Shown here in pieces: positions 16,616-25,047 of a stretch of 64,000 bases of DNA (its first letter is position 1; the number at the start of each line of letters is the position of its first letter). A program made the translations under genes and the position numbers. The stretch is taken from assembly GCA_035549555.1 (NCBI GenBank), contig DASZQR010000010.1:372001-436000 (forward strand). The letters are read 5' to 3'. The notes beneath the pieces were generated by a model. It was not told where the DNA came from. It worked only from the letters and a program-made list of their open reading frames with translations, and made no database searches. The DNA is from Patescibacteria group bacterium. GTDB taxonomy: Bacteria > Patescibacteriota > Microgenomatia > UBA8517.

Positions 16616-17250
16616 CACGAAGCACCTTTCCCAGAAATCATAGCCCAAGGAGTTTTCAATAAAATCTGTATATCAAGCATAATTGATTTTTTTTCTGCAT
16701 AATATGCATCCATTGCAATCCTTTTATCAAAGTTCACAGCACTCCTTCCATTTATTTGCCAATATCCAGTTATCCCGGGTTTTACTGATAAAACATCCGG
16801 TAAATACTTTTTTTCCTCGGGATACTTCTCAAACTGCTCCTTAAGCTCCTCAGGATAATAAGGTCTTGGCCCAACAATACTCATTTCTCCTTTTAATACA
16901 TTTATTAATTGTGGAATTTCATCAACAGAATGTTTACGTATAAATCCGCCAATCGGAGTCCATCTTGGATCATTATGAAGTTTATAACTACTTTTTTTAT
17001 ATTCCTCATATAATTCTTTAAATTTTGGGTCCGTCTTTAATAAATTATGAGCATTCATAATCATTGATCTAAATTTATAAGGATAAAATAGTTTTTCGTT
17101 CTTTCCAACTCTTTTTGGTGTATCTGCAAAAACTGGTCCAGGAGATGTTAATTTTATAGCAATTGCTGTAACCAAAATGACTGGAGAAAAAAGAACTAGC
17201 AAAATTACTGAGAGGAAAATATCAATTGTTCGCTTAAAAAAATAATACAT
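16615..17250 (-). CDS. Initiating phosphoglycosyl transferase (bacterial sugar transferase)
   Basis: 211 aa, a small monotopic phosphoglycosyl transferase (PF02397). An N-terminal hydrophobic re-entrant helix covers residues 8-33, and PYKFRSM (57-63), SVDEIPQLINVL with the D110-E111 catalytic pair, VGPRP (126-130) and GITGYWQINGRS follow. It transfers a sugar phosphate from a UDP-sugar to undecaprenyl phosphate, the first membrane step of surface polysaccharide assembly. It lacks the extra N-terminal membrane domain of WbaP/WcaJ, so it is the short PglC/WecA-independent type. It lies 6 bp after the manC-like gene and so ends the co-oriented run of sugar genes before DUF4012. Confidence 0.93.
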   Translation of the reverse strand: MYYFFKRTIDIFLSVILLVLFSPVILVTAIAIKLTSPGPVFADTPKRVGKNEKLFYPYKFRSMIMNAHNLLKTDPKFKELYEEYKKSSYKLHNDPRWTPIGGFIRKHSVDEIPQLINVLKGEMSIVGPRPYYPEELKEQFEKYPEEKKYLPDVLSVKPGITGYWQINGRSAVNFDKRIAMDAYYAEKKSIMLDIQILLKTPWAMISGKGAS

Positions 17251-17256
17251 TTAAAT

Positions 17257-18339
17257 TTATTCCACGTATTGAGGTTTTTCTTTTTCCAGTTTTGTAAACA
17301 ATTCTTTAACTTTAGGCGTTGCGCTAAGGTCGGCAACCAAAAGCCCATCATCAGTATCAATAACTGCAACATTTGATAAGCCAATTACTGCAATTTCTTT
17401 TCCAGGCTTCCCAATTATTAAATTATCGTTTGAATCTATAAATTCTGTATCGGCTCCTTCAATAACATTTGGTTTCTCGACAGATCTAAACGATTCATAA
17501 AAAAGTTGCCATGTTCCAGAGTCGAGCCATCCAAAATCAAGTGGAATTGTGACTCTTTGATTGCTTGGTATTTTTTCAAAAAGTCCGTAATCAATCGAGA
17601 CTTTTTCAAATTTATGATATTCCCTGTAAAGCTCCGTCTCCCACATTTTTGTATCCATACTATCAACTATTTTCATTAAACCCTTATATACTTCAGGTTG
17701 ATACTTTTCGTAATAACCAAGTAATGTATCAGTTCTCCAAACTTCATATCCAGTATGAATTAAATAATTTTTGCCGGTAAAAAATTTCTTAGCTGTAGCA
17801 AGATCTGGTTTTTCAATATGTTTTTCAATTTCTGCAATTCTATATTTTTTATATTCATCAATTGTCGCTCCATATTTCACCCATCCGTTATTTGTACTTG
17901 GAAAAGTCGGTTCTTGATCGATCGATACAGGTTTCCCAGTTTCAGTTGCATATTCTCCAGCAGCTATAACTGCATCCAAAAACAAATCTTCCTTTGTAAT
18001 TACGTGATCACACCAGGATAAAAATACAACCTCATTGGGAAATTTTTTATGAATAATTGCGGTCGCAAGCCCAATCGCTCCCAAATTATCCCTTCTTTCC
18101 GGCTCACCAATAATATTTTCCAATGGGATTTCAGGAGCTTGCTCCCGAGCGAAATCAACATACGATCTCTCAGTAGAAACAAAAATATCTTCTGCTTTAA
18201 ATCTTTTTTTAAATCGTTCAACTGTTATCTGATAAAAAGATTTTCCGCCAATTAAAGGAAAAAATTGTTTTGGAGAAGTTTTACGTGAAACAGGCCACAT
18301 TCGTGTTCCATAGCCTCCACAAAAAATAACAACCTTCAT
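17257..18339 (-). CDS. manC: Mannose-1-phosphate guanylyltransferase
   Basis: 360 aa, the nucleotidyltransferase domain alone with no phosphomannose isomerase domain. The N-terminus has the pyrophosphorylase signature CGGYGTRMWPVSR (7-19) and PKQFFPL (23-29). WCDHVI (near 110) and GWVKYG (near 152) are the NTP-binding and sugar-binding segments typical of GDP-mannose pyrophosphorylases. The C-terminus carries IGLSNVAVIDTDDGLLVAD. It makes GDP-mannose from GTP and mannose-1-phosphate, so the locus glycan probably contains mannose or a sugar derived from it. It starts 11 bp after the GT4 gene. The gene symbol is by family resemblance. Confidence 0.88.
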   Translation of the reverse strand: MKVVIFCGGYGTRMWPVSRKTSPKQFFPLIGGKSFYQITVERFKKRFKAEDIFVSTERSYVDFAREQAPEIPLENIIGEPERRDNLGAIGLATAIIHKKFPNEVVFLSWCDHVITKEDLFLDAVIAAGEYATETGKPVSIDQEPTFPSTNNGWVKYGATIDEYKKYRIAEIEKHIEKPDLATAKKFFTGKNYLIHTGYEVWRTDTLLGYYEKYQPEVYKGLMKIVDSMDTKMWETELYREYHKFEKVSIDYGLFEKIPSNQRVTIPLDFGWLDSGTWQLFYESFRSVEKPNVIEGADTEFIDSNDNLIIGKPGKEIAVIGLSNVAVIDTDDGLLVADLSATPKVKELFTKLEKEKPQYVE

Positions 18340-18350
18340 AACTTAAGATA

Positions 18351-19403
18351 TCACACGGCTTTCACAAATTGCAAAAACTCTTGTTTAAATCTTTTTTTAG
18401 AAAATCTTTTAGAATTCCTTTGGATAACTCTCTTGTTAAATTTCTTCTTTTCAAATTTTCTTACAGCTTCTATTAATTCTTCTTTAGTTTGTTTTTCAAA
18501 AAAAATTCCAGTTTTATTATTTACAGTATCCAAACTTCCTCCTTTTTTATATGCAATAATTGGAACACCAAAACTTTGCGCTTCAACTGCTGTAATTCCA
18601 AAATCCTCCTCCTGTGGAAAAATAAATCCTTTTGCATTTTTATAATATTTTGCAAGTTCCTTATCATCAACTTGCCCTGCAAAAAAAATATTTTTCTTTG
18701 CAAGTTTTTTTAATCTTTTTTCTTCGTGTCCAACTCCAATTATTATTAAAGGTTTATTAATTTCATTAAATGCTTCAATAACCAAATCCACTTTCTTATA
18801 TTTCACCAATCTACTTACTACAAGATAATATTCACTTTTACTTTTATAATTATATTTATAAATATTTACAGGCGGAAAAATAATTCTTGCTTCTCTTTTA
18901 TAATATTTCTTAATTCTTTTTTGTACCTCAGTTGAAATTGCAATTATTTCTTTCGGCTTTTTTGCAGCTTCCAAGTCCTTATCTTTTAAAAATAAAATTA
19001 AAGGTTTTAATAATTCACGAACAGTTTGATTTCCAAAATACTCTTCATAATGGCTCCATAAATATCGAGTCGGCGTCAAACAATAACAAATATGTTTTTT
19101 TGCCGTAACATTCTTTGCAAATTCACTTGTAACTGAAATTACTAAATCATATTCGCTAAAATCAAATCTTTCAAAAACAAATGGCATAATCGGTGCAAGA
19201 AACTCGTGTTTGTCTCTTAAAAATTTTATTTTATTTAAAAAACTAGTTTTAATTTCAGGAAAAATTTCCGCCCATTTAGCGCCATCAGGCGAATATAGCG
19301 ACGTATAAAGAGGTGCTTTTGGAAAAATTTCATGAAGAGCAAGCAAAACTCTCTCCGCTCCTCCAAATTTATTTACTCGATCATAAACAACAGCAATTTT
19401 CAT
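18351..19403 (-). CDS. GT4 glycosyltransferase, WbaZ-like
   Basis: 350 aa, GT-B fold. The N-terminal acceptor domain starts MKIAVVYDRVNKFGGAERVL, and CLTPTRYLWSHYEEYF (near 108-123) is typical of WbaZ-type mannosyltransferases. The C-terminal donor domain has the EX7E motif intact (EEDFGITAVEAQSFGVPIIA, near 262-281). With a GDP-mannose synthase next door, a mannosyl donor is a fair inference. The ATG at 19403 is separated by 30 bp from the divergent gene at 19434. It heads the 19403-14531 minus-strand run (GT4, manC-like, sugar transferase, DUF4012). Confidence 0.88.
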   Translation of the reverse strand: MKIAVVYDRVNKFGGAERVLLALHEIFPKAPLYTSLYSPDGAKWAEIFPEIKTSFLNKIKFLRDKHEFLAPIMPFVFERFDFSEYDLVISVTSEFAKNVTAKKHICYCLTPTRYLWSHYEEYFGNQTVRELLKPLILFLKDKDLEAAKKPKEIIAISTEVQKRIKKYYKREARIIFPPVNIYKYNYKSKSEYYLVVSRLVKYKKVDLVIEAFNEINKPLIIIGVGHEEKRLKKLAKKNIFFAGQVDDKELAKYYKNAKGFIFPQEEDFGITAVEAQSFGVPIIAYKKGGSLDTVNNKTGIFFEKQTKEELIEAVRKFEKKKFNKRVIQRNSKRFSKKRFKQEFLQFVKAV

Positions 19404-19421
19404 CTAGAAGCCATACTATAC

Positions 19422-19427
19422 TATAAT
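19422..19427 (+). promoter_or_regulatory. -10 element for the 19434 gene
   Basis: Perfect TATAAT ending 6 nt before the ATG at 19434, in a 30-bp divergent gap that also contains TATAGTATAGTAT on the minus strand for the GT4 gene at 19403. No Shine-Dalgarno sequence is present. Confidence 0.5.
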
Positions 19428-19433
19428 ATTCCT

Positions 19434-19835
19434 ATGTCGTGCGAACAAAACATTTTAAATTTTATAAAAAATCCAGATCTACAATTACCAAGCTATATAT
19501 TAGTATTAATTAGCGGATCTGGAAATTTTAGACTTTATAACAAAGCCGAGTTTAAAAAATCTTTTTGCAGAGAGTGTCCAAGAGGATTCAGCTATCATGT
19601 TACTCTTTGTGATATTGATCTAAATGAAATTCCAACTATTGTAATCGATCCCTCTCGAAAAAAAATAATTCAGCAAAGATTTGCAGATTACATGCAAACT
19701 TCAATTGCAGTACCAAATGCCGATGATTCGTCACTTTTATACGGAACACTTCCTTTAGAAAAATTCCTGGCACAAAAAGCAGCAAACATTTTTATACCAA
19801 GTAGCGTTCCAAATTTAAAATTAACCTACATTTAA
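19434..19835 (+). CDS. Hypothetical protein on the opposite strand of the glycan locus
   Basis: 133 aa, no family recognised. The start MSCEQNILNF at 19434 is chosen over the longer ORF (19332) because the latter would run into the divergent GT4 gene, and TATAAT lies 6 nt before this ATG. The protein is soluble, mixed alpha/beta in pattern, with SYILVLISGSGNF and HVTLCDIDLNEIPTIVID as likely strands, and several cysteines (SFCREC). It has no signal peptide or membrane helix. Its TAA overlaps the TAA of the convergent GT4 gene in TTAA. It is a lone plus-strand gene among glycosyltransferase genes, so it may have arrived separately. Confidence 0.65.
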   Translation: MSCEQNILNFIKNPDLQLPSYILVLISGSGNFRLYNKAEFKKSFCRECPRGFSYHVTLCDIDLNEIPTIVIDPSRKKIIQQRFADYMQTSIAVPNADDSSLLYGTLPLEKFLAQKAANIFIPSSVPNLKLTYI

Positions 19836-20968
19836 TTATCATACTGTTCGTAAACTTCCAAAGTTTCCTTTGCCATCTTTTCCCAGGAATATCTCGTTAT
19901 AAACTTTTTGTTTTCTCTTATCATTTTTTCTGCGTTTTGTTTTGTTAATTTCATTGTTTGCTCTATTGCATTCTCGATTGATTTCTGATCAACAGGATCA
20001 AAATAAACTGCATGATTTCCGTAAATTTCTCTAAAAACAGGAATCGACGAACATAGCAAAATAGTTCCAACGTTCATCGCTTCTAGCCCTTGAAGTCCGA
20101 ACCCTTCTGACAAACTTGGGTAAATAAATCCAACAGATTTTTCATACAATTCTTTTAAATTTTCATCTGTCATATTCTCTAAAAATAAAATATATTTTTG
20201 AGCATTTAATTTATCCACTAATTTTTCAAGTCTTACCCTGAAATTATTTTTCTTTGTAACAATAATAAAATTAATTTTCATATTGGCAAAAGCTTTTATC
20301 GCAATTTCCAAATTTTTGTGAGGATACACATTCCCAACATATAAAAAATAAAGTTTATCTAAGCGAACGGAAGAAAATTTTGATAAATCTGGCGACGAAG
20401 TCGAGATCCGAAGATTTTCAAAATTTTTGTGTGAGCTTAATTGTGAAATACCTTCATAAATAACTTTCACTTTCGTTTTCTCAATTTTAAAATTCTTAAT
20501 TAATTCATCTTTTACAAACTCACTTGGGACAATTATTTTTTCAGAGGATTTAATTGCATGATTAAAAACTTTTTTATAAATAAAATGTTTTACAAAATAT
20601 TTTGGCAAGGATAAATTACTGGCATTAGTTTTTTGAGAATGCATAGTCATATCATGAATCGTCACAATAAATTTCCCATTAAAATTAAGTGGCGCATTAA
20701 AATGCAAAAAATGGACCAAATCCGGATTTTGTTTTTCAATAATTTTTGATAATTCCAAGTGTTCTTTTAATGAATAATGGGGAATATCTACAATTACTTT
20801 TTCAAAATTTTTATTAAAATTTAAATTATCAAAATATTTTTTTCGAAGTAAAATAATGTATTGATTTGTTTTGTCTAATCTTTGTAACTGCTCTAATAAA
20901 TTAATTGTATATCTTCCAAGTCCTGCATTTTCAAGTCCGTAAAATCTAGCATCTATTAGAATTCTCAT
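19832..20968 (-). CDS. GT4 glycosyltransferase
   Basis: 378 aa from the ATG at 20968, 1 bp after the GT2 stop; a TTG at 20980 is in frame but would overlap. GT-B fold with the start MRILIDARFYGLENAGLGRY, a typical GT4 acceptor-domain opening, and LYFLYVGNVYPHKNLEIAI at the domain boundary. The donor domain has a complete EX7E motif (SEGFGLQGLEAMNVGT). It is a cytoplasmic enzyme that transfers a sugar from a nucleotide sugar to a lipid-linked acceptor; the sugar is unknown. It is co-transcribed with the two glycosyltransferase genes upstream. Confidence 0.9.
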   Translation of the reverse strand: MRILIDARFYGLENAGLGRYTINLLEQLQRLDKTNQYIILLRKKYFDNLNFNKNFEKVIVDIPHYSLKEHLELSKIIEKQNPDLVHFLHFNAPLNFNGKFIVTIHDMTMHSQKTNASNLSLPKYFVKHFIYKKVFNHAIKSSEKIIVPSEFVKDELIKNFKIEKTKVKVIYEGISQLSSHKNFENLRISTSSPDLSKFSSVRLDKLYFLYVGNVYPHKNLEIAIKAFANMKINFIIVTKKNNFRVRLEKLVDKLNAQKYILFLENMTDENLKELYEKSVGFIYPSLSEGFGLQGLEAMNVGTILLCSSIPVFREIYGNHAVYFDPVDQKSIENAIEQTMKLTKQNAEKMIRENKKFITRYSWEKMAKETLEVYEQYDN

Positions 20969-20969
20969 A

Positions 20970-21830
20970 TCATCTTCCAATTATTGCTTTTCCAAATCTC
21001 AAAGTTTTGAGTAAATAAATAGCAAAAACTACAATTAAATTTAAAATTAAATCATATCTTTGCCATAAAAACTTTTTATAAAAAATCTCCATAGAATTTA
21101 CGCCAGCCATTTTTGATTTTAAAGATCTTTTTTTCTTAGAAGCTTTTTTAATATGAAGTATTGAAACTTTTGGATAATAAATTATTTCTTTCCCTAAAGA
21201 TTTAATTTTAAAACTTAAATCAATATCCTCTCCATCTAAAAAATATTCCTCGCTAAACCAATCAACTTTGTCCAAAGTTTCTTTTTTTACTAAAAAGAAT
21301 GCTCCTTGAATTGCATCAACTTCCTGAATTTCATCAGGAGATTTATATCCATACCAGTATTTTGCAAAGATTTTAGATTTTGGAAAAACTTTGTCTAAAC
21401 CACTGAAATGTGTAAGTGCAACAAATGGCGTCGGGAAACTTCTCCTTGCATCACGGTCAGGTTTTCCGTTTGGTAAAACAGTTTTACAGGTAAGCGCTCC
21501 AATTTCGTCATGTAATTCAAAATATTTTAAACACTCACTTATGCTATCTTTGTAAACTTCTGTGTCAGAATTTAAAAACAAAACATATTCACCTTTCACA
21601 TAATTCCTTGCAAGGTTATTTCCTCCAGCAAATCCCAAATTAATATTGCTTTCAATCAATTTGTAATTTTTGGATTTAGGAATTTTTTCATCACTACCAT
21701 TATCTACAACAACAATTTCATAACTAATTCCCTTAGTGTTTCCGATAATAGAATCAACACACTTTTGAGTTAATTCTTTTGTATTAAAATTAAGAATGAC
21801 GATTGACAATTTCTGCATAGATTGGCTCAT
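20970..21830 (-). CDS. GT2 glycosyltransferase, rhamnosyltransferase-like
   Basis: 286 aa, GT-A fold. The N-terminus carries LSIVILNFNTKELTQKCVDS, then VVDNGSDE and LFLNSDTEV, where the N-S-D replaces the usual DxD metal site as in rhamnosyltransferase-type GT2 enzymes. A conserved GAFFLVKKETLDKVDWFSEE and DGEDIDLSFKI follow. The C-terminal hydrophobic helix (about 262-278) probably anchors it to the inner face of the membrane. ATG codons at 21830 and 21818 are both possible; each overlaps the upstream GT4 gene. Donor sugar unknown. Confidence 0.9.
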   Translation of the reverse strand: MSQSMQKLSIVILNFNTKELTQKCVDSIIGNTKGISYEIVVVDNGSDEKIPKSKNYKLIESNINLGFAGGNNLARNYVKGEYVLFLNSDTEVYKDSISECLKYFELHDEIGALTCKTVLPNGKPDRDARRSFPTPFVALTHFSGLDKVFPKSKIFAKYWYGYKSPDEIQEVDAIQGAFFLVKKETLDKVDWFSEEYFLDGEDIDLSFKIKSLGKEIIYYPKVSILHIKKASKKKRSLKSKMAGVNSMEIFYKKFLWQRYDLILNLIVVFAIYLLKTLRFGKAIIGR

Positions 21831-22980
21831 GTAATTTTACTATAGATTTCCAGTCATAATTTTTGCGTACAAATTCTTGTCCAGCTTTTCCAATTTTATT
21901 TCTTAAATTTTTATCGTTAAGTAATCTTACCGCTTCTTTTGCAAGTCCTTCGTTGCTATCAACTATTATCGCATGTTTATTATTTATTAAGTTAAGCCCT
22001 GCCACTCCAATACTTGTTGATACAACCGGCAACCCGGCAGCCATTGCCTCTAATATTTTAAGTCGTGTTCCCCCGCTTCCCCGAATTGGAGCAACCATAA
22101 TGCTCGCAGATAAATAAGCGTCCCTTGCATCAGGAATTGATTCCGTAACTTCAATGTCACTATTTTCAGAAATTGACTTGGGAATCAATCTCCCAACAAT
22201 CCAAAGTTTCGCATTATCATATTTTTCATGTATTTTTGGCCAGACATTATTTATTAATGTCTCAGCAGCTTCACGGTTTTGCAACCATTCAAAGTTAGTA
22301 ACGCCGTACATCACTCTTTGAGGAATTTTTTTCTCCACTTTTTTGTCTGAGTAATATTTTGCATCAACTCCGTTTGGAATGACATCAACTATTGTTCCAG
22401 GAATTAATTTTTCCATAATTATTTTATCATCAGGCGAAACTGTTAAAAGTTTCGTAGCCTTTTTCCAAAAATATATTTCCCAAAATTTTAACTTGTAAAC
22501 ATCAATCATAAAAAACGGCCTGAGTAGTGAGTTTACTTCCGTTTTTACATGATGCTCGTATACTTTATGCCAAATTGTTTGCTCAACTTGAATTGAAGGA
22601 GTTGAAGTTTTAGGAATATGCGGCATAACATAAAAAGCTTCAGCATGAATCAAATCATAATTTCCATCTTGAAGTTCTTTTGCAACAGCTGATCTTTCAG
22701 CAAATGAGAAATTACGAATTAAAAGAAGCGGAAATGGAGAAAAAATACTTAAAAATAAATTGCGAAAAGTCCAAGGAGATTTTGGGCGAGAAAATACTTC
22801 CACTTTTTTACAATACTTAAGAAGTTCAGGAATATATTTGCGCTCACTTTCATCTTTTATTAAAGAAAATAAAGTAATCTCATGTTTTTCACTTAAAAAT
22901 TTTACAATGTTATACCATCTCGTCTGCCCACCTGAAGTTTCAGTATTGGGCAAAAACGGCACTAGCATTAATATCTTCAT
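21790..22980 (-). CDS. GT4 glycosyltransferase
   Basis: 396 aa, GT-B fold. It opens MKILMLVPFLPNTETSGGQT and has a donor domain with GSGGTRLKILEAMAAGLPVV, a GT4 variant in which the first E of EX7E is replaced within GGTRLKILE. It is the first gene of a three-gene minus-strand unit (GT4-GT2-GT4). TATACT, preceded by TGA as in an extended -10, ends 7 nt before the ATG. Soluble, acting at the inner face of the membrane; acceptor and donor unknown. Confidence 0.9.
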   Translation of the reverse strand: MKILMLVPFLPNTETSGGQTRWYNIVKFLSEKHEITLFSLIKDESERKYIPELLKYCKKVEVFSRPKSPWTFRNLFLSIFSPFPLLLIRNFSFAERSAVAKELQDGNYDLIHAEAFYVMPHIPKTSTPSIQVEQTIWHKVYEHHVKTEVNSLLRPFFMIDVYKLKFWEIYFWKKATKLLTVSPDDKIIMEKLIPGTIVDVIPNGVDAKYYSDKKVEKKIPQRVMYGVTNFEWLQNREAAETLINNVWPKIHEKYDNAKLWIVGRLIPKSISENSDIEVTESIPDARDAYLSASIMVAPIRGSGGTRLKILEAMAAGLPVVSTSIGVAGLNLINNKHAIIVDSNEGLAKEAVRLLNDKNLRNKIGKAGQEFVRKNYDWKSIVKLHEPIYAEIVNRHS

Positions 22981-22987
22981 TAACTTA

Positions 22988-22993
22988 AGTATA
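22988..22993 (-). promoter_or_regulatory. Extended -10 element for the 22980 operon
   Basis: TATACT on the minus strand, preceded by TGA (extended -10 form), ending 7 nt before the GT4 ATG at 22980. It lies 5 bp from the -35 of the divergent promoter for the 23034 gene. Confidence 0.5.
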
Positions 22994-22998
22994 TCAAA

Positions 22999-23026
22999 TT
23001 GACAATTACAAAAAGTGTCTTATAAT
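22999..23026 (+). promoter_or_regulatory. Consensus sigma-70 type promoter for the 23034 gene
   Basis: TTGACA (22999-23004), 16-bp spacer, TATAAT (23021-23026): both hexamers match the consensus exactly. The ATG at 23034 is 7 nt beyond the -10, so transcription should begin at or within a base of the start codon, giving a leaderless mRNA. It is the clearest promoter in the window. Confidence 0.8.
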
Positions 23027-23033
23027 ATGAAAT

Positions 23034-23561
23034 ATGGCACAAGAATACCTCCGAAGACATGCAGAACATTTATGGAGACTTCAAGATGAAAAAGCTTCTT
23101 ATCCCGATGATTTAGCTGCTGCACAAAAAAATCATCGAACAAGACCAATCGAACCATCAGGTCGCGACTTTGATGAAGCACTGGCTGCTGTATTAAGTTA
23201 TCCTCTACAATATCACGAGGAGTTATTAAACTCTTACTCAAACAAAAACGATCAAGAAAAAGCAGAAAGAGAACGTAAAATTATGCTTGGTATACACACA
23301 TATCAATCTTTAGAAAGTTTACAAAAGGCAAAGGCAAATAGAGATTATGCAATTATTAATCAAAAACCAGCAAATGAAATAACTACAATGTCCGAGTCCA
23401 TAAACCAAATGGAACAAATGTTATCAGAAATACCGCTTGAAGCACACTATATTGCGTTATTTATGTATGAGTCGAAATTAAAAGGATTAGAAGTAGAACA
23501 TAGATTAGCAGCAGTACGTGTTTTAGATCAACAAGAACGTATAAAGAAACTTCAGAAGTAA
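23034..23561 (+). CDS. Hypothetical helical protein with a strong promoter
   Basis: 175 aa, no family recognised. It is charged, almost wholly helical in pattern and rich in Q, E, K and A (EKAERERKIMLGIHTYQSLE, and VRVLDQQERIKKLQK at the end), with no signal peptide or membrane helix. It is a single plus-strand gene inside the minus-strand glycan locus and has a consensus promoter, so it is probably expressed independently and well. Its end is 10 bp from the convergent GT-C gene. It could be a coiled-coil scaffold or phage-type protein, but nothing in the sequence shows which. Confidence 0.7.
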   Translation: MAQEYLRRHAEHLWRLQDEKASYPDDLAAAQKNHRTRPIEPSGRDFDEALAAVLSYPLQYHEELLNSYSNKNDQEKAERERKIMLGIHTYQSLESLQKAKANRDYAIINQKPANEITTMSESINQMEQMLSEIPLEAHYIALFMYESKLKGLEVEHRLAAVRVLDQQERIKKLQK

Positions 23562-23571
23562 AAAATAACAA

Positions 23572-25047
23572 TTATTTATTTCTCTGTATTAGTTGATGTA
23601 AATCAATAATCACAAAAGTTGGATTTTGCTCAATTGCTTTATATTGCTTCAACAAATTATTTGTATCATTATCGTAATTTACGCTTATATAATAGTCTGC
23701 CCCGTCTTTAATCATATTTTTAATATCATCGTCAACTACTGGCCAACCAAATCTTTTTGTCTGATAAAGAAAAGTCGTGTCTCCGTTATATGGAGCAATT
23801 ACTTTTGCATTTTTGGGCAAAATTTTATTTGCTTCCATCCCTGCAACAATAATTTCATAATGGTTAATTTGATAATCTCCAGAAATTCCAAACCATCCCA
23901 TCCCTAGCATCATCAAAGTACAAAATCCAACAAATCCAGCAACAACTAATTTGTTAAATTTCTGTTCAAACAAAAACACAATTCCTGAAGCAAGCATCAA
24001 ACAAATTGCTGGAATAGTTTGCGTTTGGTAATAATCATGCTGCACATTCCCATCGGCTACAACAGCAACATAAAGAAGCATTCCAGTCGCCATCAAAATT
24101 ATTGGCAAATTTTTGCGCTTCAGGACGCCGAAGGCGAAAAGCGGCAATCCCCAAACTCCCAAAATTAAATCTCCTAATCTTGTTCCAAAAATCCACCGGA
24201 ACCATGCAGGTCTAAAACGAATTCCATTTCCGTTTAATAGCCAGACGAAAAAGGGAATTCCTATAAAATTGGTACCGCTATCCATCCAGGCTCTCCAAAG
24301 AAAAAATGGAACTAACGCTAATGCCAGATAAATATAAATCCAAACATTTGTCCAAAAAACTTTCAGTCCATGTTTTTTAATTAATAAATACAAATAAACC
24401 GGAAAGTAAAATGCAACAAACGGTTTCAAAAGCATTCCAATTGCTAAAAATATCGCAGACAACAATAAGAAAAATAAATAATTTTTCTTGTGATCTAAGA
24501 AGATCATGAAAAACCAGAGTGAAGCAAGTGTTACAAAAACCGCCATCGGCTCGGGCAAAATTACGCGAGTGAAATAAATATTATATGGAATAAATGCATA
24601 AAAAAATGCCGATGCAAGTCCTCCCAGTTTTCCCAAAAATCTTTTTCCGATTAAATAAATAAAAAAACTGGATCCAACCGCGCTAACTACGGAAATAAGT
24701 CTCGCCCAAACTTCCAAAGAAAAGTGATGCAGTGTTTCAAATAAAACAACATTTATTAAGTTATAAATTGGAAATTCTACAAACCTTAATCCTTGTGGAT
24801 TAAAATAACCTGTTTGTGTCGATGAAATATCATAATATCTGGGTTTTAATAAATTTATCCCCTGATCTACATAAACCTGAGAAACAGAAACCGTGTCAGC
24901 TTGTCTCCATGAGTGCCAATCATCAAGAGGATTGTCTATTTTATAAAGTCTTACTCCAAATGCTCCAATAAGAATAAGAAGTAAACACGCTACTTCAATT
25001 ATTCTCGAATCGCCAATTTTTAATAATTTATTCAAAGTTTTTCGCAT
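23572..25047 (-). CDS. GT-C glycosyltransferase (PMT/ArnT-like, GT39 type)
   Basis: 491 aa from the ATG at 25047; an in-frame TTG at 25074 is less likely. Multi-pass membrane protein with about 10-12 helices. After helix 1 an external loop has WHSWRQADT (near residues 44-52), where an acidic residue in this loop is the catalytic site in PMT/ArnT enzymes. The C-terminal ~90 residues form a small soluble domain. It should transfer a sugar from a polyprenyl-phosphate donor on the outer face of the membrane. The start overlaps the O-antigen-ligase-like gene by 20 bp. Confidence 0.85.
   Translation of the reverse strand: MRKTLNKLLKIGDSRIIEVACLLLILIGAFGVRLYKIDNPLDDWHSWRQADTVSVSQVYVDQGINLLKPRYYDISSTQTGYFNPQGLRFVEFPIYNLINVVLFETLHHFSLEVWARLISVVSAVGSSFFIYLIGKRFLGKLGGLASAFFYAFIPYNIYFTRVILPEPMAVFVTLASLWFFMIFLDHKKNYLFFLLLSAIFLAIGMLLKPFVAFYFPVYLYLLIKKHGLKVFWTNVWIYIYLALALVPFFLWRAWMDSGTNFIGIPFFVWLLNGNGIRFRPAWFRWIFGTRLGDLILGVWGLPLFAFGVLKRKNLPIILMATGMLLYVAVVADGNVQHDYYQTQTIPAICLMLASGIVFLFEQKFNKLVVAGFVGFCTLMMLGMGWFGISGDYQINHYEIIVAGMEANKILPKNAKVIAPYNGDTTFLYQTKRFGWPVVDDDIKNMIKDGADYYISVNYDNDTNNLLKQYKAIEQNPTFVIIDLHQLIQRNK

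Noticed and set aside
4012-21830. Alternative genetic code (TGA as glycine, as in some CPR groups)
   Set aside because: TGA clearly ends hsdR, the HhH gene and several glycosyltransferase genes, with the next start 2 bp away or overlapping.
23563-23577. AAATAA-CAA-TTATTT hairpin as a bidirectional terminator
   Set aside because: Only six A/T pairs, with no T-run after it; likely chance in AT-rich DNA.
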